Under the pieces are notes generated by a model. That model did not search any database and had not been told where the DNA came from. It worked only from the letters and a program-made list of their open reading frames with translations. Positions 34,419-43,153 of a DNA stretch of 50,191 nt are shown here, one piece after another (positions within the stretch are counted from its first letter, which is position 1; the number at the start of each line of letters is the position of its first letter). Made by a program: the position numbers and the translations under genes. This DNA is from Clostridiales bacterium (GTDB taxonomy: Bacteria; Bacillota; Clostridia; Peptostreptococcales; Acidaminobacteraceae). The stretch is from positions 1 through 50,191 of the forward strand of contig JAFGAC010000135.1 of NCBI GenBank assembly GCA_016933835.1, written 5' to 3'.

Positions 34419-35246
34419 TTATTTTTTGATATAGTATATAATTCCATCTAAAAATTTACGAACGCTCACTTTTCCTCTCTCGTCGGTAATTCCTCTGATA
34501 TAATCCATTTCAATTTTTATATCCTTAAAATTATAAAGGGTATTGGAATATTCTACAAATTTATCATTCAAATTATCTTCGATTCCCAAATATGCCAGAT
34601 TTTCAAGCCCCACAATTCCAATTCTTCTTATCTTTTGTTCTAATGTCTTTGGTGTACTTGAAAATTTTAAACATATGTCTTTTACGGAAAGTTTTTTTGA
34701 TTCATTATAATTTTCAATCATATATTCAATAATTCCAACAATTTCTTCAGTTGATGTATTCCCAACAATTCCAATATTCTTCAATATACATTTTACCGAA
34801 TCTTCAACAGTTTTTTGTTTTCCAATGTCATCTTCATTGATTTTGATTATATTTTTTATTAATTTCAATCTTTTCTCTGTTTCCATATAATTAATGACTT
34901 CAGCTAAAACATTCAATACTTCTACAGCGTTTATTGGTTTGTTTATATAAAAATTAACACCTTTTTCATAAGCTTTAGAAATCATGTCTTTAGATGTCAC
35001 TTGAGAGATCATTATAAATTTTATCTCTGGAGAAAATTCTTTTACTTTTTCAATAAGACTTATTCCATCCATTTGCGGCATCAGTAAATCTACAATAACT
35101 ATATCAGGCATCAGAGATTTTATGTGTTCAATGCTTTTTCTGCTATTATTGCACGTCCCAACAACGTTGCCCAGTTTTTTGTCTGTTAATATTTGCTCAA
35201 GAATTCTTATGATGTTTTGGTCATCATCTAAAATAAAAACTTTCAT
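34419..35246 (-). CDS. Response regulator of the GlnL (YcbB) type
   Basis: The 275-residue protein has a receiver domain (1-120: FILDDDQNIIRIL, IVIVDLLMPQMDG with Asp53, and FYINKPINAVEV with the conserved Lys). The remaining part matches the YcbB DNA-binding domain: NIGIVGNTSTEEIVGIIEYM, LSVKDICLKFSSTPKTLEQKIRRIG, and DYIRGITDERGKVSVRKFLDGII. In B. subtilis GlnL responds to glutamine and activates glutaminase and GlnT transport genes. Here the next gene downstream is an AGCS symporter, so that is the likely target. The start follows the kinase stop with no gap, behind GGAGGA. Confidence 0.88.
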   Translation of the reverse strand: MKVFILDDDQNIIRILEQILTDKKLGNVVGTCNNSRKSIEHIKSLMPDIVIVDLLMPQMDGISLIEKVKEFSPEIKFIMISQVTSKDMISKAYEKGVNFYINKPINAVEVLNVLAEVINYMETEKRLKLIKNIIKINEDDIGKQKTVEDSVKCILKNIGIVGNTSTEEIVGIIEYMIENYNESKKLSVKDICLKFSSTPKTLEQKIRRIGIVGLENLAYLGIEDNLNDKFVEYSNTLYNFKDIKIEMDYIRGITDERGKVSVRKFLDGIIYYIKK

Positions 35247-36506
35247 CTAGTCCTCCAAATTCAGTTTATTAACAACTATACTAAACTTTGTTCCATTATC
35301 AACATGAGATTCAACTCTAATATTGCCTTCAAATTTATTTTCGATAATATCTTTTGCCAAACTAAGGCCTAGACCTCGGTTTATTTCACCAGTCGAATAA
35401 TCAATTTTTGTAGAATAGCCTGCATTAAAAATTTCATTGATGAATTTTCCTGGAATTCCTTTTCCAGTATCTTCTACTATAAAATGATGATACTCATTTC
35501 TTTTATAATGTTTGACAAATATTTTACCTTTTCTATTTTCAGGCAACGCATCCAGACTATTAGATATCAAATTTCTTAAAATAGACATCAATTCAAAATG
35601 CTTTTTAGTTGAAAAATCCTCAGAAGAAAAATAATTGATTGATACATCGAGATTCTTTTGATTGATGCTGTAGTCCATTGTTGTTTGTAATATTTTTATC
35701 ATATCTGAAAATTTCATCTTTTGAATTTCATACTTTTCTTCTGTTATATCTTTAAAGCCTCTGAGCACTAACTCGTATTCTTTTTTAATTTCATGAATAT
35801 CGCTTGCAACTCTTAGAGATTGATCAGCAAGCATTCGGTTATTCGAATCCTTTAACAACTCAAATAATTTATACGCTTCTGACATGCTTTTTTCAATTTT
35901 AATTTTATTTTTTTCAAACCAATACATCTCATCTTTTAGAAGCAATGTCATGTGAATCAGTCTCTGGTATCTTAACTCATGCTCTTCTTTTAACAATAGC
36001 AATTTATAAATCTTTATTCCTTTTAAAATCAATATTAAAATTACTGTTCTAATCAAGGCAACTAAAAATAACACAGGAAATATCGACTTGCTGAATTCTT
36101 GATGAAAAAAAGCAATTCTCAGAGTTATTTCAAATACATTTGAGAAGAAATCACTGAATAAAGCAACTACAAAAATCAAATCCAACTGATTTATTTTTTT
36201 CTTGTAAACAATGTATTTAAAAAACACACCATATGCTATATAGAAAAAAATTTCAGGAATGAATCCATAGCCAACACCTGTCAATTTACCGAATTCAATA
36301 AAATAAAGCAGCATCCTGATTGCGAACGTTGTCATTCCAATTATAATGCCCACAAAAATCGGATCTGCTTTTCTGAACAAATATAAAAATACTCCCATAG
36401 AAACAATGGCAAATGTAATTCTGAAATCGGATATTAAAATATCAAAATAAAGCAAAGAACTGATACTTATTATCAATATTCCAAATAAAAATCTTTTATA
36501 ATTCAT
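35247..36506 (-). CDS. GlnK (YcbA)-type membrane sensor histidine kinase
   Basis: The 419 residues begin with about six membrane helices (5-170) without a large outer domain, as in YcbA. Then follow a helical linker (LRYQRLIHMTLLLKDEM), a histidine region (VASDIHEIKKEYELVLRGF, the His likely phosphorylated) and a GHKL ATPase with N-box LRNLISNSLDALPE, G1 VEDTGKGIPG, and G2 GRGLGLSLAKDII. It partners the regulator directly downstream. Its membrane part could sense glutamine or a related amino acid. A terminator separates it from the upstream nuclease gene, so kinase and regulator have their own promoter. Confidence 0.88.
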   Translation of the reverse strand: MNYKRFLFGILIISISSLLYFDILISDFRITFAIVSMGVFLYLFRKADPIFVGIIIGMTTFAIRMLLYFIEFGKLTGVGYGFIPEIFFYIAYGVFFKYIVYKKKINQLDLIFVVALFSDFFSNVFEITLRIAFFHQEFSKSIFPVLFLVALIRTVILILILKGIKIYKLLLLKEEHELRYQRLIHMTLLLKDEMYWFEKNKIKIEKSMSEAYKLFELLKDSNNRMLADQSLRVASDIHEIKKEYELVLRGFKDITEEKYEIQKMKFSDMIKILQTTMDYSINQKNLDVSINYFSSEDFSTKKHFELMSILRNLISNSLDALPENRKGKIFVKHYKRNEYHHFIVEDTGKGIPGKFINEIFNAGYSTKIDYSTGEINRGLGLSLAKDIIENKFEGNIRVESHVDNGTKFSIVVNKLNLED

Positions 36507-36519
36507 TCATATTTCTCCT

Positions 36520-36549
36520 TAAAAAAACAAGGAAGTAATTACTTCCTTT
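36520..36549 (-). terminator. Terminator after the YhaM-type gene
   Basis: On the minus strand AAGGAAGT and ACTTCCTT pair around AATT, followed by GTTTTTTT. It ends the YhaM-type gene just 5' of the kinase gene. Confidence 0.85.
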
Positions 36550-37501
36550 ATTCGTGCAATTGAGATTTATATAATCTCCTTTTATCAAGAATGAACACCG
36601 GTTGGGAAAATTCACCTACTGCCATGCCACTCATTACCTTATCCATATCAAACATGCGTGCATCTATCATATCTATATAATGCAATAGTTCAGCTTCGGG
36701 AATCATCGGTCTTTTAGGTGATCCAAATTCAGGTTCATAATGATGCGACAAAATCATATGTTGCAACAATTTATATTTTTCTTCATCAATATTTAAATCT
36801 TTTGCTACCAATTCAATTTTGATTATTCCTTGTATTATATGCCCAAGAAGCTGGCCATCTCTTGTATAATCTTCAACTATTCCCATTTCATCCGCATTCA
36901 TTTCATTGATTTTTTCTATATCATGTAGAATTATCCCTGCATAAAGCAAATCTCGGTTGACTGGATAAACATCAGCCAGCTTTTCTCCCGTTTTCAGCAT
37001 TCTTAAAATATGATACATCAGTCCTGCATGAATCGAATGGTGATTACTTTTTGCCGCAGGATAATACATTAATTTTTCTTTATATTCAATAAAAATAGCT
37101 TCAACTATTTTTTTTATTTCTAAATCTTTAATCGTATTTACATGGGCAAATATTTCATCATACATGTACTCAGGTTTTAATGGTGCAGATGGCACAAATT
37201 CAGATAATTCTATTTGATCTGATTCATTGACCAACCGATGACGTATAATTTTCAATTGCAATACATTGTTCCAGAGAGTTACATCCCCTTCTATTTTTAA
37301 AACAGATCCCGCAGTGTATATTTTTTCAGAATCTTCATCACTTCCCCAAATCTTAGCATTTATCTCACCTGATTTATCCATCAAGTTCATATCCAAATAT
37401 TTTTTATTGTTGCTTGAAGTTTTTAGATTAATACTTTTTATAATGTAATAACCTACGACACGCTTGCCTGATTCGAATTCATTGATTAAAATCGTCTCCA
37501 T
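36548..37501 (-). CDS. YhaM-type 3'-5' exoribonuclease (OB fold plus HD domain)
   Basis: The 317-residue protein matches YhaM (about 314). Residues 1-90 form an OB nucleic-acid fold (YYIIKSINLKTSSNNKKYLDMNLMDKSGEINAKIWG), and 150-300 an HD phosphohydrolase (NHHSIHAGLMYHILRM, AGIILHDIEKINEM with the His-Asp pair, LGHIIQG, LQHMILSHHYEPEFGSPKRP). YhaM digests RNA and single-stranded DNA from the 3' end with Mn2+. The gene stands alone, with a good promoter upstream and a terminator downstream. Confidence 0.9.
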   Translation of the reverse strand: METILINEFESGKRVVGYYIIKSINLKTSSNNKKYLDMNLMDKSGEINAKIWGSDEDSEKIYTAGSVLKIEGDVTLWNNVLQLKIIRHRLVNESDQIELSEFVPSAPLKPEYMYDEIFAHVNTIKDLEIKKIVEAIFIEYKEKLMYYPAAKSNHHSIHAGLMYHILRMLKTGEKLADVYPVNRDLLYAGIILHDIEKINEMNADEMGIVEDYTRDGQLLGHIIQGIIKIELVAKDLNIDEEKYKLLQHMILSHHYEPEFGSPKRPMIPEAELLHYIDMIDARMFDMDKVMSGMAVGEFSQPVFILDKRRLYKSQLHE

Positions 37502-37521
37502 AATCTACCTCCCAGAATACA

Positions 37522-37549
37522 ATTATATCATAAAAACAATCCACTTCAA
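37522..37549 (-). promoter_or_regulatory. Promoter of the YhaM-type gene
   Basis: On the minus strand TTGAAG (37549-37544) and TATAAT (37527-37522) are 16 bases apart, followed by GGGAGG and the ATG at 37501. Confidence 0.6.
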
Positions 37550-37655
37550 TTTTCAAAGTAGATTTATAATATGAATATTATTTTTTTATCTTCACTATTC
37601 TTTCAAATGTATTATAATTTTAAGTATTGCTATCATTTTATTCAGAAAATATAAG

Positions 37656-37679
37656 AACCTGCAAGCTTAGTTGCAGGTT
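37656..37679 (-). terminator. Terminator after the foldase gene
   Basis: AACCTGCAA and TTGCAGGTT form a nine-pair stem around a six-base loop. On the minus strand it is followed by CTTATATTTT, a modest T tract. Confidence 0.7.
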
Positions 37680-37687
37680 TCATTCAT

Positions 37688-38434
37688 TTACTCAAAAATT
37701 TCTATTTCGTATTTGCCACGCAATCCATTAATAGTATCTTGATATGCTTGAGATTGCTTCATAGTAATGATGTCATGCTCAATTCTCATTTTCACTTCGT
37801 CAAAAGAGCTTTCAGACGCTTCTTTTTTATCTGTCAATTTGATTATATGATAGCCGAACTGAGTTTGAACTAATCCGCTGACTTCTCCTATATTTAATGA
37901 AAATGCTGCGTTTTCAAATTCAGGAACCATCTGTCCTTGACCAAAGTATCCTAAATCTCCACCTCGTTCTTTTGAAGGGCAAGTAGATTTTTCCATCGCT
38001 AGATTCTCAAAGTTATTCCCCTCATCAATTTTTTTCAAAATTGATTCAGCTTCTTCTTTTGTTTTTACTAGGATATGAGATGCTTTTACTTGTGCAGAAT
38101 TTTTGAAATTCGGCTTATGGTCTTCATAATACTTTTTCATTTCTTCTTCACTTGCTTCTATTGACTCAAAAAGTTGACGAATTTTCATTGTCTTTAAGAT
38201 ATGACCCTTCAATCGCTCAAGTTCTTCTTTAAATTCTTCTGTTTCTTCAAGTTTTTCTTCAACAGCATCAAAATAAAGTAATTCTTGATTGACTATTTCT
38301 TGAAGCAATTGCTGCATGCCTTCTGGAGAAGCAAATTGTGCTGCTCGCTCAGGTCCTAAAGTGTTCAAAAAGAAATCCATATCCAATTGTGTAATTTCTT
38401 TCCCATTTACTTTTGCTAAAACTATTTTTTCCAT
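37688..38434 (-). CDS. Parvulin-type peptidyl-prolyl isomerase (PrsA/SurA-like), without signal peptide
   Basis: The 248-residue protein has an N-terminal chaperone-like helical region (ITQLDMDFFLNTLGPERAA, LLQEIVNQELLYFDAVEE) and a parvulin domain at about 115-215 with VKASHILVKTKEEAE, CPSKERGGDLGYFGQGQMVPEFENAAF and TQFGYHIIKLTDKK. Unlike PrsA it has no signal peptide or lipobox; it begins MEKIVLAKVNGKEIT, so it should act in the cytoplasm. Such short forms are common in Clostridia. The gene is flanked by its own RBS and terminator. Confidence 0.88.
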   Translation of the reverse strand: MEKIVLAKVNGKEITQLDMDFFLNTLGPERAAQFASPEGMQQLLQEIVNQELLYFDAVEEKLEETEEFKEELERLKGHILKTMKIRQLFESIEASEEEMKKYYEDHKPNFKNSAQVKASHILVKTKEEAESILKKIDEGNNFENLAMEKSTCPSKERGGDLGYFGQGQMVPEFENAAFSLNIGEVSGLVQTQFGYHIIKLTDKKEASESSFDEVKMRIEHDIITMKQSQAYQDTINGLRGKYEIEIFE

Positions 38435-38491
38435 AAAAATCTCCTTTTTTTTCGATTCTTTGATTATGTTATCAAATATCTTAAAATTTGT

Positions 38492-39214
38492 CTAATACAA
38501 ATTCAGAGATGTTACAAAACTCACGATTCCTAAAATCATCAATATAACAATTACCATCTTTTTGAAATAACTTTCCTTAAGCCTGTTCCCGAGAAAGACA
38601 CCTGCCATTACTCCAATAATTAAAAACAAAACATATTTAGCTGAAAACACTAATGTTTGAGATGTTATTAGTCCTCCAAAGAAGAATGTAGGTATTGTTA
38701 TAATGTTCAAAACCCAGAAATAAAATGTTAGGTTGGCTCTGAATTGCTGCTTTTCCATCCCTTTATTGGACATGAAAATAATCAACGGTGGTCCGCTAAA
38801 GGAAACACTTCCATTTAAAATACCACTGAGGGCACCAGTCAATAATTTCCCTGCTTTTTCATTTTTAATTTCATAATGTTTATTTAGCATTAGCATAATT
38901 GAAAAAAGAAAAATAAAAAATCCAGTAATCATCTTGAGTAGATTGCCATCCATAAACAATAAAATTTGCATTCCAATAGGAGTAAAAATTATTCCTGCAA
39001 AGGCGATCAAAATAATTTCTCTTACTTTAACATGCTTATAAAGATACAGCAATATTGTCGAATTCATGACTAAACTGTATATGATCAATACTGGAACTAT
39101 TAATTGCAAATCAAGCTGAAAAGATAGTAACGGCAATGCAATGAGGGAAAATCCAAAGCTGGTAATCCCCTGCAGCAAGCCTGAGACAAAAAATATTAGA
39201 GCGATAACTGTCAT
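38492..39214 (-). CDS. TSUP (TauE/SafE)-family anion exporter
   Basis: The 240-residue membrane protein has about seven or eight helices and the TSUP pattern: FVSGLLQGITSFGFSLIALPLLSF near the N-terminus and, in the second half, LLTGALSGILNGSVSFSGPPLIIFM. Family members export sulfite, sulfoacetate or related anions; substrate here is unknown. It diverges from the small membrane protein gene on its right, across about 70 bases. Confidence 0.87.
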   Translation of the reverse strand: MTVIALIFFVSGLLQGITSFGFSLIALPLLSFQLDLQLIVPVLIIYSLVMNSTILLYLYKHVKVREIILIAFAGIIFTPIGMQILLFMDGNLLKMITGFFIFLFSIMLMLNKHYEIKNEKAGKLLTGALSGILNGSVSFSGPPLIIFMSNKGMEKQQFRANLTFYFWVLNIITIPTFFFGGLITSQTLVFSAKYVLFLIIGVMAGVFLGNRLKESYFKKMVIVILMILGIVSFVTSLNLY

Positions 39215-39286
39215 TTAAACACACCATTTCTTATAGTATACTAATATTGAAGCTATATTTTGACTATCCATATGGAGGTGTTTTTC

Positions 39287-39802
39287 TTGTTTTTTGAGTA
39301 TCCATATAGACATTTTATTTTTGGTTACATTATTTTTACTCTTGCAAATTTATATGCTATTTACATCACTTTTACAGCACCCATCCTCATAACCTATAAA
39401 TTGTTTTTCATTTCAGTCATCACCCTAATTTTTTTAATGATTCGAAATTATTATCTTGATCGAATCATTATAATGAAGTCTTATAACATAAAAATAACTT
39501 CTAATGAAATTGATATACTCTTTGATAATATTCAATTTCATTATTCCTATGAGCAAATCCGGAGTGTTTATTATACAGAACAAATTGAAAGGTACAAACT
39601 CTATCATGTTGTCCATCTATATACTTATGATGATCATTATTTTTATTTTTCAAATGAATTGAATCGTTTCAAAATATTGAATCTATTGCTTAAAAACATT
39701 TTTCCACAAAAATATCATTTGATTAACCATCTACTTAAAAACTTTAAAGATCCAGAAGAACGCGCATTGTACTTTGAATATTTAAAAAATCGAAAAGAAT
39801 AG
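39287..39802 (+). CDS. Small membrane protein of unknown function
   Basis: About 171 residues. I choose TTG at 39287 because GGAGG sits eight bases before it; an in-frame TTG at 39260 is upstream of that site. Two helices (about 10-30 and 36-55) lead to a C-terminal cytoplasmic or outer part rich in Tyr, His and Phe (IQFHYSYEQIRSVYYTEQIERYKLYHVVHLYTYDDHYFYF). The architecture resembles PH-like membrane proteins with two helices followed by a beta domain (ITSNEIDILFDNIQFHYSYEQI), which is a guess. No operon partner is evident. Confidence 0.6.
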   Translation: MFFEYPYRHFIFGYIIFTLANLYAIYITFTAPILITYKLFFISVITLIFLMIRNYYLDRIIIMKSYNIKITSNEIDILFDNIQFHYSYEQIRSVYYTEQIERYKLYHVVHLYTYDDHYFYFSNELNRFKILNLLLKNIFPQKYHLINHLLKNFKDPEERALYFEYLKNRKE

Positions 39803-39868
39803 TTTATTTCTTATTAGCGCACTCTATTCTCAAAATAATAATTGCTGCTGCAAATTTTAAACTTAATT

Positions 39869-40582
39869 CTATAAGCCACTTTCTATTATCGATTTTATCT
39901 TTTGTGTCAATATTAGACTGTCGTTGAAATTTTCATCGTCAGACATTATTGGCTCATGTACAATTACTTTAACATCGGCGGGTGTTATTTTAACACGTCC
40001 TTTAGCCATCATACCTATTGATCCACTAATTGTAACCGGCAATATCATCTTTTTAGCTTTCATGGCCATCTTTATTGAACCAGGTTTAAAATCCTGTAAA
40101 AGTCCATCTTTACTGCGTGTTCCTTCTGGAAAAATTACAAAATTATATCCTTCTTCAAGAAGTTTTGCTCCTTCATTGATAGCTTTCACAGATTGTCTGA
40201 AATCATTTCTATCCATAAAAATACATTTCATAAATTCCATCCATGTCTTCAATAAAGGAATTTTTTTCGTTTCTATTTTTGCTATAAAAGCCAACGGCCT
40301 TTTTATATTACCTAGCAATATCGGAATATCAAAATTGCTCTGATGATTTGAGACTATTAAAAAGGAATCATTTTCCGGTATATTCTCTTCTCCAATCACC
40401 TCTATTTTTCCACCTGCTATAAAATTCAATTGGTTAGACCAATTCCGAGCTTTTTTAAAAGCATAATTTTTCAGTTTTTCACTCATGCCTTTCTTTTCAT
40501 AATATTTTCCTACTAATAAAAAAGGCAGCAGTAATATTAAACTTAATCCAAAATACAAAAACCATATAATTGTTCTAAACAT
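39869..40582 (-). CDS. plsC: 1-acyl-sn-glycerol-3-phosphate acyltransferase
   Basis: PlsC acylates lysophosphatidic acid to phosphatidic acid at the membrane. The 237-residue protein has an N-terminal helix (5-25), the catalytic VSNHQSNFDIPIL (HxxxxD), FIAKIETKKIPLLKTWMEFMKCIFMDRND, and FVIFPEGTRSKDG, the substrate-binding motif. Length and order are normal. Its start overlaps the end of a ruined GGDEF reading frame by eight bases, suggesting that it was once the last gene of an operon with that cyclase and the EamA gene. Confidence 0.92.
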   Translation of the reverse strand: MFRTIIWFLYFGLSLILLLPFLLVGKYYEKKGMSEKLKNYAFKKARNWSNQLNFIAGGKIEVIGEENIPENDSFLIVSNHQSNFDIPILLGNIKRPLAFIAKIETKKIPLLKTWMEFMKCIFMDRNDFRQSVKAINEGAKLLEEGYNFVIFPEGTRSKDGLLQDFKPGSIKMAMKAKKMILPVTISGSIGMMAKGRVKITPADVKVIVHEPIMSDDENFNDSLILTQKIKSIIESGL

Positions 40583-40797
40583 ATTTTCTCCTTTTTTTCA
40601 TCTTATACATTTTATAATCCGCTTCTTTTATCAAATCAACGATTCCCTCTTTACGAGTGCTCTCCAGTTTAGGCAGTCAACTCATCTTTTGTCATTCCAA
40701 TCATTTCAAGTGCATTATGATTAATATCCGTTATTCTATTTTGTTCATCAACAACAAGCTGACTGATTGGATGGATATCAAATAAAATACTTTTCAT
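40575..40797 (-). pseudogene. Remnant of a PAS-GGDEF gene with a large internal deletion
   Basis: Starting at ATG 40797 (overlapping the EamA stop as TAATG, with GGAGG upstream) the DNA encodes 42 residues of a PAS domain, MKSILFDIHPISQLVVDEQN then RITDINHNALEMIGMTKDEL, and hits a stop. In another frame, from about 40673 to 40575, it encodes GIVDLIKEADYKMYKMKKRR, which is the C-terminal helix of a GGDEF domain (compare AD.ALY.AK). The middle of the gene, presumably several hundred bases, is missing. The junction is near GACTGCC at about 40675. What remains is the scar of a lost diguanylate cyclase-like gene. Confidence 0.7.
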
Positions 40798-41696
40798 TAT
40801 AATTTGCCTCCGAATTTCTTTTTTTTCACGCTTATAACAAGGATGGCAAATAAAACCATAATTGTACCTATTATCTGAGATTGAACCAGTGTCTCCCCTA
40901 GGAAGAGTACACTGAGAAGTATTCCCTCTACCGGCTCAAATGTACTTACTATTGAGACTTTCGATGGTCCTATCAATTTTATCGCTGCTGCTAAAGCTAC
41001 AATTGCTACCATAGTTGAAATAGTGGCTAAAAATACAATTCCTGCCCATGCAGTACTGTTTAAATTTAAAGTCAATTCTCCTCGCATGAATGTGGCAATA
41101 AGAAATGCGATTGCGGTAATGCTGTTTGCATAAGCAGCAATTACGACAGTACGTGCACTTTTTATTGAATCGACACCTAATATTGTCATATACACACCAT
41201 ACCCAAAAGCAGATGAAAATGATAAGACAATACCCGCAGTTATAAAATTATTATTGCCATCAAATACCATCAATAAAATACCAGAAAATGCTACAAGCAT
41301 CGCTACAACTGATTTGCGATCGATTTTGTCCTTCAAGAACACTACTGACATAATTGATACTATAAATGGATACGTATAAAAAATGACAACATGAAGTGAA
41401 ACTGAAATAATTTGTATCGCTTTATAGTATAAATTTGTAGTAATGAAATACACTATTCCTAGAGATAAATAGGTAATCAACTGCCTTTTGTCTTTAATTT
41501 TAAAATCAATTTTATCTCTTTTTATATAAATATATACCCACAATAAAATAGATGCGATGGTGAATCTCCCCGTCAGCATCAAAAACTGCCCTACACCTGA
41601 TGCAAAAACAGCTTTAGCTACTGGTGCCGCAGCACCGAATCCAGCTGCTGATAAAAAAGAAAGAAATACACCTAAGTAAAATTTTTTATCTTTCAT
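40797..41696 (-). CDS. EamA/DMT-superfamily transporter
   Basis: The 299-residue membrane protein has ten hydrophobic helices. FLSFLSAAGFGAAAPVAKAVFASGVGQFLMLTGRF is the typical first pair; YKAIQIISVSLHVVIFYTYPFIVSIMSVVFLKD and KLIGPSKVSIVSTFEPVEGILLSVLFLGETL are the ends of the two EamA repeats. Substrate unknown. I start it at ATG 41696, six bases after GAGG; the ATG at 41708 overlaps that site. It diverges from the BrxD-like gene across 169 bases of AT-rich promoter DNA. It was probably co-transcribed with the broken cyclase and plsC. Confidence 0.87.
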   Translation of the reverse strand: MKDKKFYLGVFLSFLSAAGFGAAAPVAKAVFASGVGQFLMLTGRFTIASILLWVYIYIKRDKIDFKIKDKRQLITYLSLGIVYFITTNLYYKAIQIISVSLHVVIFYTYPFIVSIMSVVFLKDKIDRKSVVAMLVAFSGILLMVFDGNNNFITAGIVLSFSSAFGYGVYMTILGVDSIKSARTVVIAAYANSITAIAFLIATFMRGELTLNLNSTAWAGIVFLATISTMVAIVALAAAIKLIGPSKVSIVSTFEPVEGILLSVLFLGETLVQSQIIGTIMVLFAILVISVKKKKFGGKL

Positions 41697-41865
41697 AGAA
41701 AACCTCATTAAATATTATTTTGACTCGAATTCATTTGTATATTTTGCCATTATTGTATATTTGTGTTTTGCAGAAATAGTTTATTCAGAATATTTTATCA
41801 TTTATTATATAATTATAGTGAATTTTTTTCTATAATAATTATATAGTATTAAAGAGGTGATATGC

Positions 41866-43128
41866 GTGCTCATTCAAGAAAATGAAAAATATAAATTATT
41901 GAGTTCTCTACGAAATGGTGTTGCGTCCAATAATTTACTAGATTACATGATTACCGGCAGAGATGGCCTTGTTTCTGAATTGAAAACCATTCTAAATCAC
42001 ACATCAAGAGGTATCGACAATTTTAAATTTATAACTGGAGAATACGGCAGTGGAAAGACTTTTTTAATTCAGTATTTTGCAAAACTTGCGATTGAGGATA
42101 ATTTTGTTGTCTCAAAACTGACTGTTGGAAAATCTTTCAGATTCAATAAACTTGATGATTTATATTATAACATAATGCACAACCTTTTTATTCATAATGA
42201 AAATTCAGAAAAAGCAACCAGTTTTGATGATATTTTTTCGAAATGGATAGGACAACTCAAAAAATCTGGCAACAGTTCAAATGTTCAAAAAGAAATAAAC
42301 AGCGTCATCGCTGCTGTTTCACAATATAATACATCTTTCGGCAGAGCCTTTTTAGGATTTATTCGAGCAAGTATCAGTGGTGACATCGAATTGAAAGATG
42401 CCTCATCCTCTTGGCTTACAGGAGAAAAAAACGTACCGGCTCGCTTGAAAGAAACATTTAATGTTATTGGAAAAGTAGACAAGCTCAATACACTGGATTT
42501 TCTTAAAGCATTCACAGGACTGATTGAATACATGGGTTATAAAGGTCTTATCGTACTTGTCGATGAGGTAGATTTATTGATAGATGAACGCAGCGATATA
42601 CGACTCAATGCCTATGTCAATATAAAGCACGTTCTGGATTTACTTTCATCAAATGAATTTGGCAATACAAGTTTTTTATTCAGCGGGTCATCTGAGTTAT
42701 TCACCAACAAAGAAAAAGGTATTTATTCATATGAAGCACTTCAACAAAGAATGTGCGGTTCCCTTTCAAATGAGATTGGTAAATCAAACGATTTTAGAAA
42801 CAACTTGATTCATTTAAAAAATCTAAATTTAATTGATTATCAAACCTTGACATCTAAAGTCTTTAAAATCTACTCGTCTGTATATGAAATCAAATTATGC
42901 ATTACTTTAGAATCATTAAAAAATTGGGTTTTCTTACTCTATAAAAAAGAAAACAAGAATTACAACGATGTTACCGTAAGAAATTTTCTTTCAAGATTAA
43001 TAGAAATCCTTGATATAATCTCTCAAAATCCAAGAAATCACGTATTCAATATCAATTTAGAGCTCCAACTCAATGGTTCAGAATTGGTTTTCAAATCCAA
43101 GGCTCAACAAAAAACTGCTGTATGCTAA
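41866..43128 (+). CDS. BrxD-like P-loop ATPase (DUF2791), orphan
   Basis: The protein has about 420 residues. FKFITGEYGSGKTFLIQYFAKLA is Walker A, GLIVLVDEVDLLIDE is Walker B followed by an acidic pair, and SFLFSGSSELFTN is a sensor-1-like segment. SLRNGVASNNLLDYMITGRDGLVSELKTIL and RNDFRNNLIHL-type segments match the BREX ATP-binding family BrxD/DUF2791, usually about 440 residues and found with the helicase BrxHI or with a full BREX set. None is nearby. I start it at GTG 41866, eight bases after GAGG. A hairpin terminator follows. Its role alone is unknown. Confidence 0.75.
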   Translation: MLIQENEKYKLLSSLRNGVASNNLLDYMITGRDGLVSELKTILNHTSRGIDNFKFITGEYGSGKTFLIQYFAKLAIEDNFVVSKLTVGKSFRFNKLDDLYYNIMHNLFIHNENSEKATSFDDIFSKWIGQLKKSGNSSNVQKEINSVIAAVSQYNTSFGRAFLGFIRASISGDIELKDASSSWLTGEKNVPARLKETFNVIGKVDKLNTLDFLKAFTGLIEYMGYKGLIVLVDEVDLLIDERSDIRLNAYVNIKHVLDLLSSNEFGNTSFLFSGSSELFTNKEKGIYSYEALQQRMCGSLSNEIGKSNDFRNNLIHLKNLNLIDYQTLTSKVFKIYSSVYEIKLCITLESLKNWVFLLYKKENKNYNDVTVRNFLSRLIEILDIISQNPRNHVFNINLELQLNGSELVFKSKAQQKTAVC

Positions 43129-43130
43129 AT

Positions 43131-43153
43131 AAAGCACTCAAATGAGTGCTTTA
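43131..43153. terminator. Hairpin terminator between convergent genes
   Basis: AAAGCACTC and GAGTGCTTT pair around AAAT; on the plus strand ATAATTTATTTTTT follows. On the minus strand TTTATTTAGC follows. It can serve both the BrxD-like gene and the PAS-GGDEF gene. Confidence 0.75.

Noticed and set aside
39924-40343. Rightward 139-codon frame
   Set aside because: It is the antisense shadow of plsC, which has complete motifs and a ribosome site.
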